Origin: Streptomyces cylindrosporus
Lineage (GTDB): Bacteria > Actinomycetota > Actinomycetes > Streptomycetales > Streptomycetaceae
Assembly (NCBI RefSeq): GCF_022698165.1
Contig: NZ_JALDAY010000013.1
Location: 1 to 64,000, forward strand
Length of the DNA: 64,000 nucleotides
Direction: 5' to 3'
This document shows positions 7,288-14,730 of the stretch, in pieces. The notes under the pieces are model-generated. The model was not told the origin of the DNA. It was given only the letters and a program-made list of their open reading frames with translations, and did not search any database. The first letter of the stretch is position 1, and every line of letters starts with the position of its first letter. The position numbers and the translations under genes are program-made.

Positions 7288-8781
7288 TCAAATACCCCTG
7301 GGGGTATTTGCCTGCGAGGCAATGCCCGGTGTCGCGCGGGCTTCCGGGCGCGCTCCCGGGCGCCGGGAATCGGCCCTGGGCAGACGGAGGGTCATCACGG
7401 TTCCGCCATCCGGTCCGGAGGCCGCCGTGACCGTGCCGCCGTGGGCGGTGACGAGTTCCCTGACGACGGCCAGACCGATGCCGCTGCCGCCGCTCGCCCG
7501 GGCCCGGGAGCCGCGCCACAGGCGGTCGAAGACGTGCGGGAGTTCGTCGGCGGGGATTCCCGGCCCGGTGTCGGCCACCTCGACGAGCGCCTCGCCGGGG
7601 GTCGCTGAGGTGGTGACGGTGACGGCGTCGCCGGGTCGGCAGTGGTGGGCCGTGTTGCCGAGGAGATTGCCGAGGGCCTGGTGCAGGCGGTCGGCGTCGG
7701 CCCGTACCGGCAGGGGAGCGCAGTCCGTGCGGGCCGTCACTGTCAGGCCGGCGGTGCGCAGCTCGGCGTCGTGGTCGGCCACGGCGGCACGGACCACGGC
7801 GGCCAGATCCACCTCGGCCAGATGGAGGGACAGCCGCGCCGATTCGGCGTCCGCCAGTTCGCCGAGGTCGCCGACGACCCGGCCCAGCCGCAGGGTCTGG
7901 TCGTGGAGGGCGGCCAGGCGCTCCGGCGCCGGTTCGGCGTAGCCGTCGCGCAGTTCTTCGAGCCCCGCCTGCAACGCCGCAAGCGGGGTGCGCAGTTCGT
8001 GCGCGATGTCGGCGGCGAGGTGGTGACGGGCCCGCTCGGCACGGGTGACGTCGTCGGCCATGGCGTCGAAGGCGCGGGCGAGGTCGCCCAGTTCGCCGGG
8101 CGCGTCGATCCGGGCCCGCGCGGTGCGGTCCCCGGCGGCGAGCGCACGCGCGGAGGCGGCGACCCGGACCACCGGAGCGGCCAGGCGCCGGGTGACGAAC
8201 CAGCTGACGGCCAGGGCGAGAGCGAGAGCGCCGAGCGCGGCGGCGGCCACCCACCCCCAGGCGACGGACCGCCCCGCCGATCCGGACCCGGCCGAGAAGA
8301 CCAGCGTCACGGAGCCCACCGTGTGACCGTCGACCACCACGGGCGCGCTCGGACCGGGCCCGGAGCCCATGCCCTGCCCATGACGCCCGCGACCCGAACC
8401 GGGCATGCCGTGCTCCTCCTGGTCCGCGGAGCTCGACCCGGAGCCACCGGAGACCGTCTCGTCGTCCGCGTCCCGTACCGTGAGCTCCGCCCCGGCACCG
8501 GAGGCGAGCGAGCGGGACGCGGACAGGTCGGCCGACGTCCAGCCGTCCGCCGCCCGGTAGGCGTCGGCGGCAGCCGTGGCCACCCGGTCGGCGGCGCGCT
8601 GCCGGTCGGCCTGGCGGGCACTGCTGAGCCCGAGGTCGGTTCCGATGAGCGCCGCGCCTGTCAGCAGGGCCACGGACGCCAGCGCCACCACGGCGAACGC
8701 CGCGAACAGGCGCCGCCCGAGGGGGCCGAGCCCACTGGACGGCCGCACGCCGGCGGGTGGCAGACGCGGCTCAGGGGTCAC
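7288..8781 (-). CDS. sensor histidine kinase
   Basis: A 497-residue membrane kinase: one transmembrane segment near 28-50, an extracytoplasmic domain to about 175 with a Gly/Ser/His-rich low-complexity part (HGMPGSGRGRHGQGMG), a second segment near 180-200, a HAMP linker, HisKA with IAHELRTPLAAL near 265, and an HATPase with N box GNLLGNTAHH and G boxes ADTGPGIP and GGSGIGLAVV. Its GTG start overlaps the response-regulator stop by 11 bases, so the two are coupled. The His/Met-rich loop could bind a metal ion, which is inference only. The last eight codons coincide with an operator-like palindrome. Confidence 0.93.
   Translation of the reverse strand: MTPEPRLPPAGVRPSSGLGPLGRRLFAAFAVVALASVALLTGAALIGTDLGLSSARQADRQRAADRVATAAADAYRAADGWTSADLSASRSLASGAGAELTVRDADDETVSGGSGSSSADQEEHGMPGSGRGRHGQGMGSGPGPSAPVVVDGHTVGSVTLVFSAGSGSAGRSVAWGWVAAAALGALALALAVSWFVTRRLAAPVVRVAASARALAAGDRTARARIDAPGELGDLARAFDAMADDVTRAERARHHLAADIAHELRTPLAALQAGLEELRDGYAEPAPERLAALHDQTLRLGRVVGDLGELADAESARLSLHLAEVDLAAVVRAAVADHDAELRTAGLTVTARTDCAPLPVRADADRLHQALGNLLGNTAHHCRPGDAVTVTTSATPGEALVEVADTGPGIPADELPHVFDRLWRGSRARASGGSGIGLAVVRELVTAHGGTVTAASGPDGGTVMTLRLPRADSRRPGARPEARATPGIASQANTPRGI
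7289..7310. promoter_or_regulatory. CsoR/CstR-type operator, distal copy
   Basis: A 22-bp perfect palindrome whose core is TACCCCTGGGGGTA (7293-7306), extended on each side by a four-base CAAA/TTTG arm. It lies about 55 bases from the copy at 7238 and inside the last codons of the histidine kinase gene. Confidence 0.7.
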
Positions 8782-9466
8782 GGGACCACCCCAGCCGGTA
8801 GCCCACGCCCATGACCGTCTCCACGAGTTCGGGGCCGACGCCCCCGAGCTTGTGCCGCAGGTTCTTCACATGCGAGTCGATCGTCCGCTCGTAGCCGGCG
8901 AACTCGTAACCGCGCACCCGGTTGACCAGCTCATAGCGCGAGTACACCCGTCCCGGCACCGACGCCAGCGTGGTGAGCAGACCCCACTCGGTGGGCGTCA
9001 CCTCCACCGGCGCCCCGTCCAGCACCACCTCGTGCCGGGCCTCGTCGATCCGCAGCCGTCCCGAGCCGTACGACAGGACGGGCGCCGCACCCGTCGCCGT
9101 GCCCCGGGCCCGCTGGAGGACCGCGCCCACCCGCAGGACCACCTCGGTCGGGCTGAACGGCTTGGTCACATAGTCGTCGGCGCCCAGCCGCAGCCCGTGG
9201 ATGCGGTCCTCCACAGCGGTGCGCGCGGTCAGCACCACCACCGGCACCCGCCCGCGCTCGCGGGCCTCCCGCAGCACCTCGTCACCGTCCACATCCGGCA
9301 GCCCCAGATCCAGCAGCGCCAGATCGACGCCACGCTCACCGAGCAGCCGTACGGCCTCCGCGCCCGACCCGGTCGTCAGCACCCCGTAACCGGCGCGCTC
9401 CAGGTAGCGGCGCAGCAGCTCGCGGATCTCCCTCTCGTCCTCGACGACGAGCACCGTGGCGGTCAT
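8771..9466 (-). CDS. OmpR-family response regulator
   Basis: The receiver domain has the acidic pair VVEDERE, phospho-acceptor Asp in LALLDLGLPDVDG, Thr in VVVLTAR and Lys in YVTKPFSP. The C-terminal winged helix is of the OmpR/PhoB type with ERTIDSHVKNLRHKLG and VMGVGYRLGW. I use ATG 9466; a start nine bases upstream is possible. It is co-transcribed with the histidine kinase that follows. The DUF2202 gene is transcribed divergently and is a plausible target. Confidence 0.93.
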   Translation of the reverse strand: MTATVLVVEDEREIRELLRRYLERAGYGVLTTGSGAEAVRLLGERGVDLALLDLGLPDVDGDEVLREARERGRVPVVVLTARTAVEDRIHGLRLGADDYVTKPFSPTEVVLRVGAVLQRARGTATGAAPVLSYGSGRLRIDEARHEVVLDGAPVEVTPTEWGLLTTLASVPGRVYSRYELVNRVRGYEFAGYERTIDSHVKNLRHKLGGVGPELVETVMGVGYRLGWSRDP

Positions 9467-9638
9467 GTCCCACACCTACGCGCCACGCGCACGCCCCGGG
9501 AGGGGCCGAACAGCCCCGCCCGCCCGTCCGGCCGTCTCCATTCCGTCTCCACACACACCGCACGGCGACTGCAGGGCCCGGCGCGACGGTGACGGTGCGG
9601 GAACGGAAGACGCTCCCGCGGAGTCGAGGAGGTTCGCC

Positions 9639-10316
9639 ATGAAGCGCAACACCAAGATCGCGACCGCGGTCACCGCGGGCGTGCTCGCCATCGGCGGAGT
9701 GCTCACCGGCGGCGCGGTGGCGGCGGGCACCGACAGCACCCCTACACCGGAAACCGGCGTGCACCAGCAGATGATGACGGGCCGCCAGCACCACGCCGAG
9801 GACTACAGGGAGGGCACGCACGACACCCGTCGCGACGGAAGCTGCACCGGCTACACCGCCCTGGCTCCGCAAGGCACCCTGACAGCCGACCAGAAGGCCA
9901 CGCTGGCCGGCATGGCCGAGGAGGAGAAGCTCGCGCACGACCTCTACACGGCTTTCGCGGAGCGCTACGGCGTACGGATCTTCGAGCGGATCGCGGCAGC
10001 CGAGACCCAGCACCTGACCGCCGTCCGCACCCTGCTGGACCGCTACGACATCAGTGACCCGACCGCCGGGCGGTCCGCCGGTGAGTTCACCGATCCCGCC
10101 GTGCAGGCCACCTACGACCGGCTGTTGAAGCAGGGCGAGGACAGCCTGTCCGACGCCCTGGCGGCAGGCCGTACGGTCGAGACCGACGACATCGCCGCAC
10201 TGAACAAGGCGCTGTCCGGACTCACCGCCCCGGACGCGCGGCAGGTGTACACCAACCTGCTCGCCGCCTCCGAGAGGCACCAGGCGGCCTTCGAGCACTG
10301 GATCGCCGCGGAATAG
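9639..10316 (+). CDS. secreted DUF2202 (ferritin-like) protein
   Basis: The start is ATG 9639 behind GAGGAGG. An N-terminal signal peptide (MKRNTKIATAV.. with AGGAVAAG cleavage region) is followed by about 195 residues. DUF2202 begins near residue 85 with MAEEEKLAHDLYTAFAERYG and continues with AETQHLTAVRTLLDRY; Glu and His residues are spaced as in ferritin-like four-helix bundles (EEEKLAHD, ETQH, ERHQAAFE). This suggests a di-metal or metal-storage role outside the cell. Length 225. It is divergent from the two-component genes at 7288-9466. Confidence 0.85.
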   Translation: MKRNTKIATAVTAGVLAIGGVLTGGAVAAGTDSTPTPETGVHQQMMTGRQHHAEDYREGTHDTRRDGSCTGYTALAPQGTLTADQKATLAGMAEEEKLAHDLYTAFAERYGVRIFERIAAAETQHLTAVRTLLDRYDISDPTAGRSAGEFTDPAVQATYDRLLKQGEDSLSDALAAGRTVETDDIAALNKALSGLTAPDARQVYTNLLAASERHQAAFEHWIAAE

Positions 10317-10347
10317 GGAGGTGACGGTCGCTTCGCACGGGTGATGC

Positions 10348-10605
10348 TCAGTGCGTCGCGTCCGGCCGGCTGCGGTCGGCCGCGTTCAGCGCTCGCCGGC
10401 GGAATCCGGTTCCGTACGTGCCGTCGGCGATGCCCCTGACGACGCGGTCGACGGCAGCGCGCCGGGTCGTCTCGTCGGTCAACTCCAGGGCCTGTTCCAG
10501 GTCCTGGAGCAGTTGCCGGGGCATGTCGCGCTCCTGGTCGCCCGCCACGGTACGTCGCAGCAGGGCGCTCAATCGTCGCGGGAGGAACCTCATCCGCGCT
10601 GCCAT
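10348..10605 (-). CDS. small conserved protein, function unknown
   Basis: An 85-residue helical protein with MARMRFLPRRL-like basic N-terminus (MAARMRFLPRR) and an acidic helix LLQDLEQALELTDETTRRAAVDRVV. The start ATG 10605 is fixed by AGGAG six bases upstream. It is the last gene of the unit 12768-10348 (regulator, kinase, small protein). No family recognised. Confidence 0.6.
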   Translation of the reverse strand: MAARMRFLPRRLSALLRRTVAGDQERDMPRQLLQDLEQALELTDETTRRAAVDRVVRGIADGTYGTGFRRRALNAADRSRPDATH

Positions 10606-10675
10606 GCTCCTCACTCCTTTCGGTGACCGGTGACCGGTGAGGGAGCGAGCGTGGCGGATCGGAGCGACGACAGTG

Positions 10676-12085
10676 TCAGGCGGATGTTCGGGGCGGGTAA
10701 GGGCCGTCCGGCGGGCCGGCACCGGGGTGGGGTGGCAGTTGTACGGTGAACCGGGCGCCGCCCTCGGGCGCCCGGCCGTGGGCGGTGATGGTGCCTCCGA
10801 GACGGGTGGCCAGCCGGTGGGCGATCGCCAGGCCCAGGCCGCTGCCGACGGGCCGGATGCCCCGGTAGCGGTCGGTGAGGGCGCCGCGTTCGAAGGCGAC
10901 CGCGATGTCGTCGTCGGTGAGGCCGGGGCCGCCGTCGCGGACCTCCAGGACGGCGCCGGGGGCTTGCGCGCGCAGGGCCAGGACGAGGGGCTTTCCGGCC
11001 GGGGTGGCGCGCAGCGCGTTCTCGGTGAGGCCGTCGACGAGCTGCCGTACCCGGAAGCCGTCGGTGGTGATGGTCAGTGGGACTCCCGGGCGTTCGAGGC
11101 GGAAGTCGACCTCGTGCCGGGCGCACCGGACCGCCCACGCCTCCGCGGCCTCCGTCACCAGGGCGTCGAGGTCGGTTTCGCCGGTGTCGAGGCGGAAGTC
11201 GTCGGCTTCCAGACGGGCCAGGGCGAGCAGGTCGCCGACGAACCGTTCGAGCCGCTCGATCTCGGTGCGCAGGACGCGGCCGGCCTCGGGCACCTCGTCG
11301 CCGGTGATCACCTCGTCGGCGAGGGCCTCCGCGTAACCCCGCGCGCTGGTCAGTGGGGTGCGAATCTCGTGCGAGACGGAGAGCAGGAAATCCCGCTGCC
11401 TGCCCTCGCTGTGGGCAAGGGCGGCGTCGAGGGTGTTCAACGCGCCCGCCAGTTCGGCCACTTCGGCGGGCCCCTCGGCGGCAACCGTCAGCCCGCGCTC
11501 GCCCTCGGACAGCCGGTGCGCGGTACGGGCGGCCGAGACGAGCGGGCGGGTCAGGCGGCGGGCGAGCATCGCACCGGCGAGGGCGGCACCGACCAGGCCC
11601 AGGACGAGGGGCAGGACGAGGCCGCCGCGCATGCGGTCGGTGGCCTGGTCGACGGCGCTCATCGGCTCGGTGAGAACGAGCCCGCCCCCGGTGGCGGTGG
11701 GGGTGCCCTCCACCAGCACCGTCCGTCCGTCGAGCATTGCGGTGGCGGACACGTCGTGCCCGGCGAGCAGGGCCCGTCGACGCTGGGTGTCGACGACGGC
11801 CGCCGCAGGTCCGGCGACCTCGCCAGAGGGGTGGACCAGGGCCAGCCGGATCTCCTCGGGACCGGCGATGCGCTGTTGCCGGTTCAGCATCCAGGAGGCC
11901 AGCGGCGGCGTGCGGGCCAGGACCTGGGCCTGCCGGGAGAGCTGGTCGCGTTCCTGCGCCTCGGCGTTCGTACTGATCATCCGCCAGGCGAACAGGCCGG
12001 TCAGCACGACGGCGACCGCGGCCACCGTGGTGGTGAGCAGGACGATGCTTCCCCGCAGGGAGCCGCGGCGGGCCGCGACCCTCAT
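10676..12085 (-). CDS. sensor histidine kinase
   Basis: A 469-residue kinase. Transmembrane segments lie near 15-35 and 155-178, with a sensor loop of about 120 residues between them. HAMP follows, then HisKA with LLSVSHEIRTPLTSARGYAEAL near 237 and an HATPase with VRDGGPGLTDDDI and GSGLGLAIAHRLA. The start ATG overlaps the response-regulator stop as ATGA, so translation is coupled. It is distinct in sensor domain from the kinase at 7288. The ligand is unknown. Confidence 0.93.
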   Translation of the reverse strand: MRVAARRGSLRGSIVLLTTTVAAVAVVLTGLFAWRMISTNAEAQERDQLSRQAQVLARTPPLASWMLNRQQRIAGPEEIRLALVHPSGEVAGPAAAVVDTQRRRALLAGHDVSATAMLDGRTVLVEGTPTATGGGLVLTEPMSAVDQATDRMRGGLVLPLVLGLVGAALAGAMLARRLTRPLVSAARTAHRLSEGERGLTVAAEGPAEVAELAGALNTLDAALAHSEGRQRDFLLSVSHEIRTPLTSARGYAEALADEVITGDEVPEAGRVLRTEIERLERFVGDLLALARLEADDFRLDTGETDLDALVTEAAEAWAVRCARHEVDFRLERPGVPLTITTDGFRVRQLVDGLTENALRATPAGKPLVLALRAQAPGAVLEVRDGGPGLTDDDIAVAFERGALTDRYRGIRPVGSGLGLAIAHRLATRLGGTITAHGRAPEGGARFTVQLPPHPGAGPPDGPYPPRTSA

Positions 12086-12768
12086 CGGGCGGTGTCGGTG
12101 ACGCCGTAGCCGACCCCCCGGACGGTGCGGATCGGGCTGGCGTCACCGAGCTTGGCGCGCAGCTGGGAGACGTAGACGTCCATCACACGGGTGTCGCGGT
12201 AGCCGGCGTAGCCCCAGACCTGCGCGAGCAACTGCTCACGGGTGAAGACCTGTTCGGGATGGTGCATCAGGAAGGCGAGCAGGTTGAACTCGGTCGTCGT
12301 CAACTCCACGGGGCGCTCGTCCACCCGCAGGGTGCGCCGTCCGGTGTCCAGGGCGAGCCGGCCCAGGCGGCGCACCGGATCCCGCCCCGGGTCCGCCGCG
12401 CGGCGCAGCAGGCTCTTGACGCGGGCGACGAGTTCCTGTGGCGAGAAAGGCTTGGTGAGGTAGTCGTCGCCGCCCAGTTCCAGGCCGAGGATCCGGTCGG
12501 TGACCTCGTCCCGCGCGGTCACAAATAGCACGGGAGTCCAGTCGCCCTCCGCGCGCAGCCGGCGGCACAGCTCCATGCCGTCCATTCCGGGCAGGGCGAT
12601 GTCCAGCACGATCGCCGCCGGGCGCAGCCTGCGGGCGGCGGCCAGGGCGGCGACGCCGTCGGTCTCGACGTGGACACCGAAGCCCTCCCGGCTCAGATAG
12701 CGCCGTTGCAGGTCGGCGATGTTCCGCTCGTCCTCGACGACCAGGACCAGCCCTTTGCTCTGCGGCAT
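12082..12768 (-). CDS. OmpR-family response regulator
   Basis: The receiver domain has VVEDERN, the phospho-acceptor in AIVLDIALPGMDG, LFVTARDE and YLTKPFSPQE, then an OmpR-type winged helix (TTTEFNLLAFLMHHPEQVFTR onwards, DVYVSQLRAKLG). ATG 12768 is chosen over an upstream in-frame ATG because GAGAGAGG precedes it. It forms an operon with the kinase at 10676 and is divergent from the secreted-protein/protease operon at 12927. Confidence 0.93.
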   Translation of the reverse strand: MPQSKGLVLVVEDERNIADLQRRYLSREGFGVHVETDGVAALAAARRLRPAAIVLDIALPGMDGMELCRRLRAEGDWTPVLFVTARDEVTDRILGLELGGDDYLTKPFSPQELVARVKSLLRRAADPGRDPVRRLGRLALDTGRRTLRVDERPVELTTTEFNLLAFLMHHPEQVFTREQLLAQVWGYAGYRDTRVMDVYVSQLRAKLGDASPIRTVRGVGYGVTDTAR

Positions 12769-12926
12769 GTGCCTCTCTCTTCCCGGTCCGGCTCCCGATG
12801 CTAACCAAGAGCGGCCCACGTGAGCGCCCGCGCCAGGGGGTCCTTACACGCCCCGAACACACGTCGAACCTCCTCCTCGCACTCCTTCGACACGCTGGGG
12901 CGCAGATCGAGCAAGGGGAGGAACTC

Positions 12927-13457
12927 GTGAACCGCTTGACCACCGTGGCGGCCCGCCGTGTCCGAGGGACGCTGCTGTGCGCCACCGTCGCCGCCACTGC
13001 CATGACCGGACCGGTCTGGGCGGCATCGTCCGGTTCGACCGGGGCGACCACGACCACCACGACCATCACGCCCGCACCGGCACTCGCCGTGTCCGTCGCC
13101 GCCACCGGCCCGCACACGCTGCCCGCCTCGCTCCCGCCCGCCGCCCTCCGCGCCGACCTGCGGCGGCTGCGTGGCATGGCCCCGGAACGGCGACAGCAGA
13201 CGGCTGCACGGATCTGGCAGGACGCACTGGGCGGTGACTACGGCTCCGCCGTGCAGCTCCGGGCCGAGCGGGTACAACAGCGCTACCGGCTGCTGCCCGG
13301 GCAACTGCGCAACGACCTGGGGGAGTTGCGCGGACTCGGCGGAGACGAACTGCGCGACGGACTCGTGGCCGTCCGCGACAAGGCACTCGACGGCGGATAC
13401 GGCGACCAGGTGCGGCAGCGGGCCGAGCGCCACGGTGACTTCTGGCAGCAGGGCTGA
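12927..13457 (+). CDS. secreted protein, function unknown
   Basis: The start is GTG 12927 behind GGGGAGG. A signal peptide (basic VNRLTTVAARRVRG, hydrophobic core, AWA-type cleavage at VWAASS) precedes a mature part of about 140 residues. This begins with a Thr-rich linker and is mainly helical, with repeated charged segments (RADLRRLRGMAPERRQQTA, LRNDLGELRGLGGDELRDG). Length 176. It ends two bases before the subtilase gene, so the two are almost certainly co-transcribed. The partner arrangement suggests a chaperone, inhibitor or substrate of the protease, but nothing in the sequence proves it. Confidence 0.75.
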   Translation: MNRLTTVAARRVRGTLLCATVAATAMTGPVWAASSGSTGATTTTTTITPAPALAVSVAATGPHTLPASLPPAALRADLRRLRGMAPERRQQTAARIWQDALGGDYGSAVQLRAERVQQRYRLLPGQLRNDLGELRGLGGDELRDGLVAVRDKALDGGYGDQVRQRAERHGDFWQQG

Positions 13458-13459
13458 AC

Positions 13460-14689
13460 ATGACGCCCCTGAGGGCCGGTGTGCCGTCGGCCGTGCTCGT
13501 CGCCGTCCTGTCGCTGGTGGGCGCCGCTCCCGCCGGTACCGATCCGCTGCGCCCGCAGCAGTACGGGCTGGAGTCGAGCGGTCTGGCCGCCGCGACCGAG
13601 GCCGGAGCCCGCGCCGACGGGGTGGTCGTCGCCGTGCTCGACACCGGCGTCGACCTCGACCACCCCGACCTCGCCGGCGCTCTCGTCCCGGGCCGGGACT
13701 TCGTCGACGGCGACACCCGGCCCGACGACGAGAACGGCCACGGCACCCACGTCGCGGGAGTGATCGCCGCCGGGACCGGCAACGGCATCGGCATCGCGGG
13801 CGGTGCCCCCGGCGCGAAGATCATGCCGGTCAGGGTGCTCGACGCCGACGGCACCGGAGACCCCGACGTGATCGCCGACGCCGTGCGCTGGGCCGCCGGC
13901 CACGGCGCCGACGTCATCAACCTGTCCCTGGACGACACCGGCCCGGCCGACCGGTTGCGCAAGGACGGGCCCCTGTCCCGTGCCCTGCGCGACGTCGCGG
14001 GCCGCGCGGTGGTCGTGGCGGCGGCCGGCAACGAGGACCAGGCCGAGCGTGTCTACCGGGCCGGCGTCCCCGCCCTCGTCGTCCAGGCCGTCGGCCCCGA
14101 CGGACACCCGGCCGAGTTCTCCGACTTCGGCGACCCCCGCTCGGTCGCCGCCCCCGGCGTGGACATCCTCTCCACCGTCCCGGGCGGCTACGCCCGCAAG
14201 TCCGGTACGTCCATGGCGGCGCCCCACGTCGCGGCGGAGGCGGCGCTGCTGCTGGGCAGGGGCGCGGATCCGGCCACCGTCCGCGAGGTGATCGCCGACA
14301 CCGCACACCCGACGGACGACCCGAGGCTCGGCGCCGGCCTCATCGACGCACAGGCGGCCCTCGCAGTTCTGGCATCACCGGACCCCTCCGGCGATCCACC
14401 GACCACACCCGCGCCGACCGCCGGAAGTGATGCGGCCGGTACGGGAGGAACAGATCCGGCCGGCTCGGAGGGAGACCCGACAGTCGGCTCGGACGCAGCC
14501 GGTCCAGTCGACTCGGGAGGAGCGGACACGGTCGGTACCGGCGGAGCGGATGCGGTCGGTTCGGGAGGAGCGGCCCTCCTGGGGCTGAGCCTCGTCGGCG
14601 TCGCCGGCCTGCTCACGGCCCTCACCGTCTTCCTGCGCCGCACCCGCCGACAACCTCAGCCTCGTTCTCGCCCCCGCCGACACCCTTGA
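13460..14689 (+). CDS. membrane-anchored S8 family serine protease
   Basis: A 409-residue subtilase. A signal peptide (SAVLVAVLSLVGAAPAG) leads into a catalytic domain with the full triad: Asp in VVAVLDTGVDLDHPD, His in ENGHGTHVAGVIA and Ser in GTSMAAPHVA; the oxyanion Asn is in VAAAGNED. After about residue 305 comes a low-complexity Gly/Asp/Ala/Ser linker with repeated GGAD and GSDAAG units, then a transmembrane helix near 370-392 and a basic cytoplasmic tail. The domain order resembles the mycosin-like membrane proteases, but no type VII secretion genes are nearby. Confidence 0.92.
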   Translation: MTPLRAGVPSAVLVAVLSLVGAAPAGTDPLRPQQYGLESSGLAAATEAGARADGVVVAVLDTGVDLDHPDLAGALVPGRDFVDGDTRPDDENGHGTHVAGVIAAGTGNGIGIAGGAPGAKIMPVRVLDADGTGDPDVIADAVRWAAGHGADVINLSLDDTGPADRLRKDGPLSRALRDVAGRAVVVAAAGNEDQAERVYRAGVPALVVQAVGPDGHPAEFSDFGDPRSVAAPGVDILSTVPGGYARKSGTSMAAPHVAAEAALLLGRGADPATVREVIADTAHPTDDPRLGAGLIDAQAALAVLASPDPSGDPPTTPAPTAGSDAAGTGGTDPAGSEGDPTVGSDAAGPVDSGGADTVGTGGADAVGSGGAALLGLSLVGVAGLLTALTVFLRRTRRQPQPRSRPRRHP

Positions 14690-14730
14690 GTCCCTCCCAC
14701 GCCCACCCGGGCCCGACCAGAAGCGACACC

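Noticed and set aside
10621..10637. GGTGACC repeated three times
   Set aside because: Too short and not in a conserved context; it lies between genes of one unit.
12753..12768. TTTGC-CTCTG-like match to the TTTGCA site
   Set aside because: Inside the response-regulator start codons, right arm absent.
14430..14590. Repeated GGAD/GSDAAG units
   Set aside because: They are codons of a protease linker, not a DNA repeat of interest.
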